DNA from: Draconibacterium sp.
Lineage (GTDB): Bacteria > Bacteroidota > Bacteroidia > Bacteroidales > Prolixibacteraceae
NCBI GenBank assembly: GCA_015493625.1
Contig: WGCT01000131.1
Coordinates: forward strand, 1-9,492
DNA: 9,492 nt
Direction of reading: 5' to 3'
The notes beneath the pieces were generated by a model. It worked only from the letters and a program-made list of their open reading frames with translations. It was not told where the DNA came from and did no database searches. The position numbers were made by a program, and so were the translations under genes. Each line of letters starts with the position of its first letter. Position 1 is the first letter of the stretch. Shown here piece after piece: positions 1 through 8,115 of the stretch.

Positions 1-1992
1 GTATTTGGTTAAAATATTTCCCATACTCTGGCGTCCTTTAATTGCCAGTTCGCTTAAATCTTCTTCGAAAATAAGTTTCTTAATTCGTGGTTTTGGTTTT
101 AAAACAACTTTTAAAACTTCGGCTTCGCCGTTTGGGTTTGCCGAGAAATAGATAATTCGAGAGCCTTTTGTTGCTTTGGTAAGGTTGTACTCTTTGTCGC
201 GCGTTACACCGGTAACAAAAAAGCGTTTCATATACGAGTAGCCCGATTTTCCATCGCGGTACACCACATTGTAAATCGTTCGTTTATCGTTTTTCTTGAA
301 AATGGCAATGTGTAGCGGGTTTTTGCCAATAAATGCTTTGTCTGAAACTTTGGTGATAAAATACGACCCGTCGCGGCGGAAAACAATAATATCGTCAATG
401 TCGGAGCAGTCGCAAATAAACTCCGATTTTTTTAGCCCGGTACCAATAAATCCTTCTTTACGATCGATGTATAGTTTTTCGTTTCTAACCACAACTTTCG
501 AAGCCACAATATTTTCGAAGCTACGTATTTCCGTTTTCCGGTCGCGGCCTTTCCCATATTTTGTTTTCAGGTGTTGAAACCATTTTATGGTAAACGGAAC
601 AATGTTGCTTATATTCTTTTCTACTCCCGCAATTTCGTCCTCAATGGCCAAAAGGTGGTCGTTGGCTTTATCTTTATTAAATTTAAGAATGCGAGCCATT
701 CTTATTTCCATCAGTTTCAGAATATCTTCGCGGGTAATTTCGCGTTTCAATTTTGGTTTCCACGGGTCGAGTCGTTTATCGATGTGTGCAACGGCTGCAT
801 CCATATTTTCCGAGTCCTCGAACTTTTTATCTTTATAAATGCGTTCTTCAATAAATATTTTTTCGAGTGAAGAGAAGTGCCAGGCCTCTTCGAGCTCAGC
901 CTTTTTTATCTCCAGCTCCAGTTTTAATAACTTCAGTGTACTGTCGGTGGAGCGGCGCAAAATCTCTTTCACCCCAATAAACAGGGGCTTATCGTTTTCA
1001 ATAATACACGAGTTGGGCGAGAGCGACATTTCGCAATCGGTAAAAGCGTAAAGTGCGTCGATGGTGTTGTCGGACGAAACGCCCGATGCCAAATGAACTA
1101 TGATTTCGACAAACTCGGCTGTGTTATCGTCAATTTTTTTGATTTTTATTTTGCCCTTTTCGTTGGCTTTAATAATCGATTCGATTAACGACGACGTAGT
1201 TTTTCCGTAGGGAACTTCGGTAATTACCAGCGTTTTATTATCGCGCTTTTCAATTTTTGCACGCACTTTTACCGACCCGCCACGTAGCCCGTCGTTATAT
1301 TTACTAAAGTCGGCCGATCCTCCTGTCGGGAAATCGGGAACCAACTCAAAATCTTTATTTTTCAGATACGCTATTGAAGCATCGATTAATTCGTTGAAAT
1401 TGTGCGGGAACAGTTTCGATGCCAGTCCAACCGCAATTCCGTCGACACCCTGAGCCAAAAGAAGCGGGAATTTTACGGGAAGCGTTACCGGTTCTCTTTT
1501 ACGTCCGTCGTACGAAAGTTTCCATTCGGTAGTTTTGGGATTGAACAGAACTTCTAACGCAAATTTCGACAAGCGTGCTTCAATATACCGTGGAGCAGCC
1601 GAGCTGTCGCCGGTAAGAATATTCCCCCAGTTTCCCTGTGTGTCAATCAGCAGCTCTTTTTGCCCGAGTTGTACGGTTGCATCGGCAATCGATGCGTCGC
1701 CGTGTGGGTGGTACTGCATGGTTTGCCCTATTATGTTGGCCACTTTGTTGTAGCGTCCGTCGTCCATTTCGCGCATGGCGTGCATAATACGGCGTTGCAC
1801 AGGTTTTAATCCGTCGTTAATGTATGGAACAGCCCGCTCTAAAATTACATACGATGCGTAATCGAGAAACCATTTGCGATACATTCCCGAAAGATAGGTA
1901 ACTGTATCTTTTACGCCCTCTTCCTGAATCTCCTCTTCAGGTACAATCTCATCGTCCTGAATCTTTTCGTTATTTAAATTCTCTTCTGCCAT
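1..1992 (-). CDS. parC: DNA topoisomerase IV subunit A (ParC), 3' end beyond window
   Basis: This is the breakage-reunion subunit of topoisomerase IV, which with ParE decatenates daughter chromosomes and relaxes supercoils. 664 codons are visible from an ATG at 1992-1990, with no stop before the left edge; I recall family members near 900 residues, so the C-terminal part is missing. The first ~30 residues are an acidic tail. The winged-helix core follows: PVQRRIMHAMRE (64-75), HPHGDASIADATV (95-107) and GNWGNILTGD (120-129). The catalytic tyrosine is Tyr136 in AAPRYIEARL. Charged helices around residues 340-470 fit the coiled-coil gate, and a beta-rich pinwheel begins near 500. Ala100 occupies the position of Ser83 in E. 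coli GyrA; Asp104 matches Asp87. The start lies 28 bp after parE, with GAGGAAG upstream. The call of ParC over GyrA rests on adjacency to parE and on the Bacteroidota-type motif wording. Confidence 0.95.
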   Translation of the reverse strand, partial: MAEENLNNEKIQDDEIVPEEEIQEEGVKDTVTYLSGMYRKWFLDYASYVILERAVPYINDGLKPVQRRIMHAMREMDDGRYNKVANIIGQTMQYHPHGDASIADATVQLGQKELLIDTQGNWGNILTGDSSAAPRYIEARLSKFALEVLFNPKTTEWKLSYDGRKREPVTLPVKFPLLLAQGVDGIAVGLASKLFPHNFNELIDASIAYLKNKDFELVPDFPTGGSADFSKYNDGLRGGSVKVRAKIEKRDNKTLVITEVPYGKTTSSLIESIIKANEKGKIKIKKIDDNTAEFVEIIVHLASGVSSDNTIDALYAFTDCEMSLSPNSCIIENDKPLFIGVKEILRRSTDSTLKLLKLELEIKKAELEEAWHFSSLEKIFIEERIYKDKKFEDSENMDAAVAHIDKRLDPWKPKLKREITREDILKLMEIRMARILKFNKDKANDHLLAIEDEIAGVEKNISNIVPFTIKWFQHLKTKYGKGRDRKTEIRSFENIVASKVVVRNEKLYIDRKEGFIGTGLKKSEFICDCSDIDDIIVFRRDGSYFITKVSDKAFIGKNPLHIAIFKKNDKRTIYNVVYRDGKSGYSYMKRFFVTGVTRDKEYNLTKATKGSRIIYFSANPNGEAEVLKVVLKPKPRIKKLIFEEDLSELAIKGRQSMGNILTKY

Positions 1993-2020
1993 CTATTGTT
2001 ATTCTTCCTCTAAAATGGTT

Positions 2021-3856
2021 TTATGCAACTTCATCTTTTTCAACATATAAGTTATCAATAATAAACTCCTGTCGTGTTGGTGTGTTTTTCCCCATGTAAA
2101 ATTCGAGCATTTCGGCTACCGATTCATGTTTTTTCAAAACAACCGGATCGAGCCGTATATTGTTGCCAATAAAGTGTTTAAACTCGTCTGGTGAAATTTC
2201 TCCCAGCCCTTTAAACCGTGTAATTTCCGGTTTTCCTTTCAGTTTTATTATTGCTTTTTCTTTTTCCTCTTCCGAGTAACAGTAGTAGGTTTTTTTCTTA
2301 TTTCGTACTCTAAACAGCGGAGTTTGCAAAATATAAACATGCCCTTTTTTTATGAGTTCCGGGAAAAACTGTAAAAAGAATGTAATTAGCAACAGTCGAA
2401 TGTGCATTCCGTCAACGTCGGCATCGGTGGCTATAATTACTTTGTTGTAGCGTAAATCTTCCAAGCTGTCTTCTATGTTTAGGGCTGCCTGAAGCAGGTT
2501 AAACTCTTCGTTTTCGTAAACCACTTTTTTTGTTAATCCGAAAGTGTTTAACGGTTTTCCTTTTAAACTAAAAACTGCTTGAGTATTTACATCGCGCGAT
2601 TTGGTAATGGAGCCGCTTGCCGAATCGCCCTCGGTAATAAATATGCTCGACTCCTCTTTCCCCTCTTTTTTTCCGTTGAAATGAATGCGGCAGTCGCGCA
2701 GTTTTTTATTATGAAGGCTCGATTTTTTTGCCCGCTGTTTGGCAAGTTTTTTTATTCCCGAAATGGCTTTCCGCTCGCGTTCCGACTCAACAATCCGGCG
2801 TAACAGAACTTCAGCAGTATCGGGGTTTTTATGTAAAAAGTTGTTTAACTCTTTGTGCAAAAAGTTGGAAACGTGTGCTCGAACAGAGGGGCCTTCCGGG
2901 CCAATATCTTTCGAGCCCAGCTTTGTTTTTGTTTGCGATTCGAAAACGGGCTCTTCAACTTTAATGCTAATTGCTGCAACAATTGATGCGCGAATGTCGG
3001 AGGGGTCGTAATCTTTTTTGTAAAACTCGCGGATGGTTTTTACAATTACCTCACGAAATGCCTGTAAATGTGTTCCTCCCTGTGTAGTGTGTTGTCCGTT
3101 TACAAACGAGTAGTAATCTTCGCCGTATTGGTTTCCATGCGTTATTGCCACCTCAATATCCTCACCTCTCAGGTGTATTATCGGATAGATGGGGTGGTGA
3201 TCCATATTTTCTTCGAGTAAATCGCGCAATCCGTTTCTCGAATGGTACTTTTCGCCATTAAACTCAATGGTCAGTCCTGCGTTCAGAAACGTATAGTTTT
3301 TTAGCATATTAACCACATAGTCGCTAATGTACCTGAACTTTTTGAATATGGTTTGATCGGGCACAAAACTTACACTTGTACCATTCTCCTCTTCAACGCC
3401 TGTATAATCTTTTTCGTCGATTTTAATTCCACGGCTAAAGGAAACCTCTTTGGCAACACCTTCGCGAACGGCTTTTATTACGAAATTCGCCGAGAGTGCA
3501 TTTACCGCTTTAATACCTACACCGTTTAGTCCTACCGACTTTTTAAACACTTTCGAATCGTATTTTGCTCCGGTATTCATTTTGCTTGCAACATCTACCA
3601 GTTTCCCTAACGGTATTCCACGGCCATAATCGCGAATAGAAACTTTGTCCTGATCGATTTCTACGGTAATTCTTTTCCCGTACCCCATCATAAATTCATC
3701 GACCGAATTATCGAGTACCTCTTTCAGAAGCACATAAATTCCATCGTCGGCAGTAGAACCGTCGCCCAATTTCCCAATATACATTCCCGGACGTTTCCTG
3801 ATATGTTCCTGCCAGTCTAAAGTTCTTATCGTTCCTTCGTCGTACTGTTGAGTCAT
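2021..3856 (-). CDS. parE: DNA topoisomerase IV subunit B (ParE)
   Basis: This is the ATPase and Toprim subunit of topoisomerase IV; ATP-driven dimerisation captures the transported DNA segment for ParC to pass. The 611 residues are full length. The GHKL ATPase domain has Glu46, Asn50 and Asp53 in EVLDNSVDE, then DYGRGIP (76-82) and [15 protein letters not shown] (108-122). A transducer domain follows, with the QTK loop at 308-310 contacting the ATP gamma-phosphate. The Toprim domain has TEGDSASGS (408-416, catalytic Glu409) and metal-binding Asp478, Asp480 and Asp482 in [17 protein letters not shown] (547-553) and a short [12 protein letters not shown] tail end the protein. There is no insertion of the kind seen in proteobacterial GyrB, and the short length favours ParE. 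It is the promoter-proximal gene of a parE-parC pair, with a -7-like element TATATTTG just upstream of the ATG. All catalytic residues are present. Confidence 0.96.
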   Translation of the reverse strand: MTQQYDEGTIRTLDWQEHIRKRPGMYIGKLGDGSTADDGIYVLLKEVLDNSVDEFMMGYGKRITVEIDQDKVSIRDYGRGIPLGKLVDVASKMNTGAKYDSKVFKKSVGLNGVGIKAVNALSANFVIKAVREGVAKEVSFSRGIKIDEKDYTGVEEENGTSVSFVPDQTIFKKFRYISDYVVNMLKNYTFLNAGLTIEFNGEKYHSRNGLRDLLEENMDHHPIYPIIHLRGEDIEVAITHGNQYGEDYYSFVNGQHTTQGGTHLQAFREVIVKTIREFYKKDYDPSDIRASIVAAISIKVEEPVFESQTKTKLGSKDIGPEGPSVRAHVSNFLHKELNNFLHKNPDTAEVLLRRIVESERERKAISGIKKLAKQRAKKSSLHNKKLRDCRIHFNGKKEGKEESSIFITEGDSASGSITKSRDVNTQAVFSLKGKPLNTFGLTKKVVYENEEFNLLQAALNIEDSLEDLRYNKVIIATDADVDGMHIRLLLITFFLQFFPELIKKGHVYILQTPLFRVRNKKKTYYCYSEEEKEKAIIKLKGKPEITRFKGLGEISPDEFKHFIGNNIRLDPVVLKKHESVAEMLEFYMGKNTPTRQEFIIDNLYVEKDEVA

Positions 3857-4021
3857 AATTTATGCAATTTGTGACAAATATAATCAAACAACTCTGCAAT
3901 TATGCGGTTTTCGTCAAGCAGTAACTAACAAAATAAAGTTGAAAAATATTGGATAAAAACCGAAAAGCTATTTGGGGTGATTTTATTGTTTAAATACCGG
4001 GAAAGTGACGATTTATTGCAA
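3857..4021. other. 165-bp intergenic gap between the MutS-like gene and parE
   Basis: This A/T-rich gap follows the stop of the MutS-like gene and precedes parE, both on the minus strand. It holds the parE -7 element and a 10-base sequence, AGTGACGATT at 4004-4013, that recurs in the obgE-adk gap at 7521-7530. I see no convincing stem plus T-run terminator, so read-through from the upstream operon into parE-parC cannot be excluded. I see no small gene. Confidence 0.6.
3875..3882 (-). promoter_or_regulatory. Putative -7 promoter element of parE
   Basis: Read on the minus strand, the bases are TATATTTG. This is an exact match to TAnnTTTG, the -7 consensus of the Bacteroidota primary sigma factor. 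It lies 18 bases before the parE ATG, which implies a leader of only about 10-14 nt. I find no good TTTG/TTG -33 element at the usual ~19-bp spacing, so the promoter is plausible rather than proven. It would make parE-parC a transcription unit separate from the MutS-like gene upstream. Confidence 0.4.
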
Positions 4022-5809
4022 TTAAATAATCCCCATTTTTTTCATTAAAAATGTTGCATTCATTGTTTTTGTAACCCCGTCGGTAAGTTTGTAGTCGAAA
4101 ATCATTTCGTTGTTTTCAATCTTAATTTCGAAACATTTGTTGAAAACTTGCTGTGGGAAACTTTTTTCCATTTCGCTTAGTTTTAAATCGTGTGTGGCAA
4201 TAAGCGAAACCGATTTTAACTCAATTAGTTTTTTTATCAGCTCTTTTGAGCCGTTTAGTTTGTCGATTGAATTTGTTCCTTTCAGCATTTCGTCGAGAAT
4301 GACAAAGATACGTTCGCCATTTCGCAGTCGCTCTAAAACACCTTTTAGTCTTTTTAGCTCGGCAAAAAAGTACGATTCGTCTTTTAGCAACGAGTCGGTT
4401 GTTCGCATATTTGTGTAAATTGGAATGGGTGTTAGAGTCATTTTTCCGGCACAAACCGGTGCACCAAGCCTCCCCAAAATAAGGTTAACGCCCACGGTTC
4501 GAAGAAATGTGCTTTTCCCTGCCATATTTGCGCCTGTAACAATTACAACCTTCGACCAGCCGGCAATTTCTATGTTGTTACAAATTCGTTTTTGGGCTCT
4601 TAAAAGCGGGTGCCCCAACTCTTCTGCCTGCAACAGAAAACCACCGTCGTGTATTTTGGGGAACGTGAACGCCGGGTGGTTGTTGGTAAAATTTGCCAAA
4701 CTAATAAGTGCATCGAATTCTGCAATTACATCGACCCAAACAGCCACTTTTTTATGATTTCTCCGATGCCAGCTCCAGAGATGATAGATACAACGAATAT
4801 CCCACAAAAAGAACGAATTCAGAAAAATACCAACAATTAAATTTTGTCGGTACTCCAGCTCTTTCACCAAACTTTTCAGCTGCTTAAAAACAAGGCTTGC
4901 ACGTTCCGGTTTTAAAACTTTTTGTTGAACTTCTTGTAAATATTCAGAGCTGAATTTGCGCTCTTCAATAAATTGTAAAAGCTGCATGTATTTTCCGAGC
5001 AGTTCCGATTTTCGCCCAAAATAGGAGAAATATTGTGTAATTCTTTTCCAAAAAAAATAGATGAATATCCATTGCAGAAGTACAGCAAATGCAAGGTAAA
5101 AGTTCGAAATTCCGAGAAATGCAGGAATCGCCGAAAGCACCGTAACTATTGGCAGAATACGAATTAACCACTTTACTTTTGCTTGATTATGCAGTGGCAG
5201 CTCATCGGTTGCCCACGTTTTTATTTCGGTGCTCATCTGCTCTGTTTCGCGAAACAGTTTTCCGTTGGCAAGAAAATGAATTCGCCAGTTTGGTATTAGC
5301 GACAACTCTTCAATAGCTTGTTGTCTTTTTTCAATCTCCTCTTTTTTTGTTGACGGATGAGTGAGGCGGTTTGCCAGAAGTTGTTTGCCGTTTATGGTTG
5401 AAGTGCGATTTAAAAACTGAAACAGCGAACCTTCTCCAAAAAGGTCTAAATCGTACGAAAAAAAGTGGTTGGTATCTAAAAATTCTTTTCCGTTTGCGAA
5501 ATGCGTAAACGAGTGTTGAAGTGCCAGCAACTCATCTTCAGCCAGCTTTTTAAGCTCAATATATTTTCTCTTCATCTTTTCGAGTTGAAGGTTCCTTTTA
5601 ATTAAAAAGAAAAAGAGAAGAATTGCCGAAAAGGAGATGCCAAAGGTTATTTGGCTGTTCCATCGAAAAACAAAAACAGGAGCAAAAATAAACAGGAAAG
5701 CCAGAAACCGATACCAGCCAAATCGGTGTACTTTACGTGTTATTGAAGTGAGTTTTGTTGAATATACTTCGAGTTTTTCGGTGTAAAAATCAACTGCCGG
5801 TGTGCCCAT
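4022..5809 (-). CDS. Membrane-anchored MutS-family ATPase
   Basis: This 595-residue protein carries a complete MutS-type ABC ATPase at its C terminus: Walker A TGANMAGKST (425-434), the signature-like loop DSLLKDESYFFAELKRLK (472-489), Walker B IFVILDE (501-507) with GTNS, and switch histidine ATHD (538-541). FSYDLDLFGEGSLFQFL (117-133) followed by LANRLTHPS resembles the start of the MutS core/lever domain III. The N-terminal mismatch-recognition domain with its Phe-x-Glu is absent. Hydrophobic segments at about 32-50 and 53-71 form one membrane hairpin, and about 214-233 and 236-254 a second, inserted inside domain III. A fifth, weaker hydrophobic stretch lies at 322-347. Two hairpins would leave lever and ATPase on the cytoplasmic side. 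The start ATG overlaps the upstream phosphatase stop by one base, implying coupled translation. Membership of the MutS superfamily is certain; function is unknown, and ordinary mismatch repair is unlikely. Similar membrane MutS-like proteins are, from memory, common in Bacteroidota. Confidence 0.9.
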   Translation of the reverse strand: MGTPAVDFYTEKLEVYSTKLTSITRKVHRFGWYRFLAFLFIFAPVFVFRWNSQITFGISFSAILLFFFLIKRNLQLEKMKRKYIELKKLAEDELLALQHSFTHFANGKEFLDTNHFFSYDLDLFGEGSLFQFLNRTSTINGKQLLANRLTHPSTKKEEIEKRQQAIEELSLIPNWRIHFLANGKLFRETEQMSTEIKTWATDELPLHNQAKVKWLIRILPIVTVLSAIPAFLGISNFYLAFAVLLQWIFIYFFWKRITQYFSYFGRKSELLGKYMQLLQFIEERKFSSEYLQEVQQKVLKPERASLVFKQLKSLVKELEYRQNLIVGIFLNSFFLWDIRCIYHLWSWHRRNHKKVAVWVDVIAEFDALISLANFTNNHPAFTFPKIHDGGFLLQAEELGHPLLRAQKRICNNIEIAGWSKVVIVTGANMAGKSTFLRTVGVNLILGRLGAPVCAGKMTLTPIPIYTNMRTTDSLLKDESYFFAELKRLKGVLERLRNGERIFVILDEMLKGTNSIDKLNGSKELIKKLIELKSVSLIATHDLKLSEMEKSFPQQVFNKCFEIKIENNEMIFDYKLTDGVTKTMNATFLMKKMGII

Positions 5810-6501
5810 TATAAATAGTTGTAATGGTGAAGAATATAGGTCATTATAGTAAACGAGAGTACGGAAACGCTAAATACGAGGAATACTATTTTGAAATTTG
5901 TTTTTGAGAGTTTTGTTTTTTCAATTTTTGGCGATTTTGCAATAAAAAAATGGTTCTCAACAAACATCATTAGTTTAAACATAACAAATGCAATCAGCCA
6001 TCCTAAAATGGCGCCTCCCAAAATGTCGAGTGGGTAATGTACACCTGCATAAATGCGCGAATATGAGATTACAACTGCCCAGAATAACATTAGAAAGAGG
6101 TAGCTTCGGTTTTTAAAAATAAGCGATGTAAACCCAAAAATTGCAAACATATTGGCAGCGTGCGACGACACAAACCCGTGCAATCCACCTTTGCGAAAAA
6201 CATTGTGAACCAAATGCTCGATTGACGGCTCGTAAACAGGTCGTAGTCGTTGTACCGACTCTTTAATCAGCACCGAAATCTGGTCGCTGGCAACAACTGT
6301 TAACACCAAAAAAAGCAAAATTAAAACCGATTTACTCCGGTAGTTTTTAATAAAAAAATAGACAATACTGAGGTAGAGAGGAATCCACGTCTCTTTGCGG
6401 GTTATCATCAACATTATTGTGTCCCAAAAACTGGTATGAAAACTGTTTAAATAGAGAAACAGCTCTTTGTCGAGTTCGATTATATTTTGCAGCCACTCCA
6501 T
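5809..6501 (-). CDS. PAP2-family membrane lipid-phosphate phosphatase
   Basis: This is an integral inner-membrane phosphatase of the PAP2 superfamily, which removes phosphate from lipid (pyro)phosphates such as undecaprenyl diphosphate, phosphatidylglycerophosphate or lipid A; the substrate cannot be chosen from sequence. All three catalytic motifs are intact in its 230 residues: Lys80-x6-Arg87-Pro88, the second motif as VSSH with His114 (a variant of PSGH), and Ser148-Arg149-x5-His155-x3-Asp159. His155 would be the nucleophile, and His114 the acid/base. Around six hydrophobic helices surround these motifs, followed by a basic loop (about 188-204) and an extra C-terminal membrane segment at about 204-224. 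It starts 4 bp after the obgE stop and its TAA overlaps the ATG of the MutS-like gene as TAATG, so it belongs to the same transcript. The family call is secure. Confidence 0.93.
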   Translation of the reverse strand: MEWLQNIIELDKELFLYLNSFHTSFWDTIMLMITRKETWIPLYLSIVYFFIKNYRSKSVLILLFLVLTVVASDQISVLIKESVQRLRPVYEPSIEHLVHNVFRKGGLHGFVSSHAANMFAIFGFTSLIFKNRSYLFLMLFWAVVISYSRIYAGVHYPLDILGGAILGWLIAFVMFKLMMFVENHFFIAKSPKIEKTKLSKTNFKIVFLVFSVSVLSFTIMTYILHHYNYL

Positions 6502-6505
6502 TTGT

Positions 6506-7495
6506 TTAACTGTTCAGAATTTCCCAGATTTTATCTTTTAATTGTTGGATATTTTGCCCGGTTACCGATGAAAAAAACAGATGAGGAATTCCTTCCAGTT
6601 CGGCACTAATTTCGCTCATCAACTCTTCGTCGAGCATATCGGCTTTGCTTATTCCGAGGAAACGTTGCTTGTCTAACAGTTCAGGGTTGTATTTTTCAAG
6701 TTCGCTCATCAGAATTTTAAACTCTTTCAGGTGGTCGTCGCTGTCGGCCGGAACCATAAACAGCAGCATCGAGTTTCTTTCGATATGGCGTAAAAACCGC
6801 AATCCCAATCCTTTTCCTTCGCTGGCACCTTCTATTATTCCGGGAATATCGGCCATAACAAACGAGCGTTGTTCGCGGTGCCCCACAATGCCAAGATTTG
6901 GCACCAGTGTTGTAAAATGGTACTCGGCAATTTTTGGTTTTGCTGCCGATACTACCGACAGAAGCGTTGATTTTCCAGCGCTTGGAAATCCTACCAGCCC
7001 TACATCGGCCAAAACTTTCAGTTCCAGAATTCGCCAACCTTCAAAGCCTTCTTCGCCGGGTTGAGCATAGCGCGGAGTTTGGTTAGTAGCTGTTTTAAAA
7101 TGGTCGTTTCCCCAGCCGCCTTTTCCTCCTTTTGCCAGAATATGCTCTTCGCCGTCTTCCGATATTTCAAACAGCACTTCACCTGTTTCGGCATCTTTTG
7201 CAATGGTTCCCAAAGGCACCTCCAAATATATATCTTCGCCGTCGGCACCCGAGCTGCGCTGTTTTCCTCCCGGTTCGCCAATTCCTGCTTTTATATGTTT
7301 CCGGTATTTCAGGTGCAGTAGTGTCCACATCTGTTTATTCCCAACCACAATTATATGGCCGCCTCTTCCACCGTCGCCACCATCGGGGCCACCGTAGGCA
7401 ATAAATTTTTCGCGCCTCATATGGTGCGAACCTGCTCCGCCGTGCCCCGATTTACAATGGATTTTTACGTAATCAACAAAATTCGATTCAGCCAT
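6506..7495 (-). CDS. obgE: Obg-family GTPase (ObgE/CgtA)
   Basis: Obg GTPases bind the 50S ribosomal subunit and act in its late assembly and in stress and growth control. Residues 1-158 are the glycine-rich Obg fold, with GHGGAGS (18-23), [13 protein letters not shown] (34-46) and GGKGGWGN (123-130). The G domain follows: G1 GFPSAGKST (169-177), switch I FTTL (194-197), G3 DIPG (216-219), G4 as SKAD (283-286) instead of NKxD, and G5 SSVTG (309-313). The 329-residue protein stops right after the G domain, so the variable C-terminal domain of many Obg proteins is absent; I recall this as usual in Bacteroidota, as is the serine in G4. No clear Shine-Dalgarno precedes the ATG; the leader is A-rich. 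It sits 33 bp after adk and 4 bp before the phosphatase gene, inside the five-gene run. Confidence 0.97.
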   Translation of the reverse strand: MAESNFVDYVKIHCKSGHGGAGSHHMRREKFIAYGGPDGGDGGRGGHIIVVGNKQMWTLLHLKYRKHIKAGIGEPGGKQRSSGADGEDIYLEVPLGTIAKDAETGEVLFEISEDGEEHILAKGGKGGWGNDHFKTATNQTPRYAQPGEEGFEGWRILELKVLADVGLVGFPSAGKSTLLSVVSAAKPKIAEYHFTTLVPNLGIVGHREQRSFVMADIPGIIEGASEGKGLGLRFLRHIERNSMLLFMVPADSDDHLKEFKILMSELEKYNPELLDKQRFLGISKADMLDEELMSEISAELEGIPHLFFSSVTGQNIQQLKDKIWEILNS

Positions 7496-7528
7496 TTTTC
7501 TGTGTTAAGAAATATTTTTTAGTGACGA

Positions 7529-8101
7529 TTAAAATTGATCGACAACTTCCTTTAGCCGGCGGGAAATGTCTTCAACAGTCCCCATTCCGTTAATTGCATA
7601 GAATTTATTTTGAGATTTATAATACTCTATTAAAGGGAAAGTCTTTTCGTTATAAACATTAATTCTGTTTTTAATCACTGCTTGATTTTGGTCGTCGACC
7701 CGGCCCGAAATCTGTGCCCGATTAAGCAACCGCTTAATTAATTCCTCTTTTTCAACTTCTAAACTTAACATTCCCAAAATAGGCACATTGTTTTTGTTTA
7801 GCATTTCGTCTAAAGCTTGTGCCTGCGGAACTGTTCTTGGAAACCCGTCGAAAATAAATCCCTGTGCATCGGGGTATTTTTTTAGTGTGTTTCTAATCAT
7901 TCCAATTACAATATTGTCGGGGGCAAGTTCTCCTTTGTCCATATACTGTTTGGCTTCAATTCCCAGTGCAGTACCTTCGGCAATCCGGCTTCTCAACAGG
8001 TCGCCTGTCGACAAATGAATAAGTCCGTATTCTTCTTTCAGAAAGATTGCCTGAGTACCTTTTCCCGCTCCCGGCGGGCCAAATAAAACAAGATTTAACA
8101 T
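7529..8101 (-). CDS. adk: Adenylate kinase
   Basis: This enzyme catalyses ATP + AMP = 2 ADP in the cytoplasm and is essential for adenylate balance. The P-loop GPPGAGKGT is at residues 8-16, followed by HLSTGDLLR (29-37), which begins the AMP-binding segment, and the core motif DGFPRTVPQAQALD (85-98). SGRVDD (132-137), Arg146 and the RINVYNEKT segment carry the lid arginines. At 190 residues it is the short-lid form: the ~25-residue lid insertion of the 214-residue E. coli enzyme, and the four-cysteine zinc lid of Gram-positive enzymes, are both missing. The gene lies 14 bp after hpt and 33 bp before obgE on the same strand, consistent with cotranscription. No Shine-Dalgarno is visible before the ATG. 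The call is secure. Confidence 0.97.
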   Translation of the reverse strand: MLNLVLFGPPGAGKGTQAIFLKEEYGLIHLSTGDLLRSRIAEGTALGIEAKQYMDKGELAPDNIVIGMIRNTLKKYPDAQGFIFDGFPRTVPQAQALDEMLNKNNVPILGMLSLEVEKEELIKRLLNRAQISGRVDDQNQAVIKNRINVYNEKTFPLIEYYKSQNKFYAINGMGTVEDISRRLKEVVDQF

Positions 8102-8115
8102 TTTGAGTTCGGTTT

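Noticed and set aside
1..1992. gyrA, or an acquired quinolone-resistance mutation in parC
   Set aside because: Adjacency to parE and the HPHGDASIADATV wording fit Bacteroidota ParC, and Ala at the Ser83 position appears to be the lineage's normal residue.
3900..4021. Rho-independent terminator after the MutS-like gene
   Set aside because: Reading the minus strand, no G/C-rich stem is followed by a T-run; the C-rich and T-rich patches do not pair.
4425..4757. 110-codon open frame on the plus strand opposite the MutS-like gene
   Set aside because: It is antisense to the Walker A region of the MutS-like ATPase and shows no domain or ribosome binding site.
4022..5809. Classical mismatch-repair gene mutS or the recombination suppressor mutS2
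   Set aside because: There is no mismatch-recognition domain, no Smr nuclease domain, a length of 595 residues rather than about 780-880, and there are membrane segments instead. Only the ATPase and parts of domain III match.
6645..7064. 139-codon open frame on the plus strand opposite obgE
   Set aside because: It is antisense to a certain obgE, has a serine/proline-rich composition with no recognisable domain, and reflects codon bias of the opposite strand.
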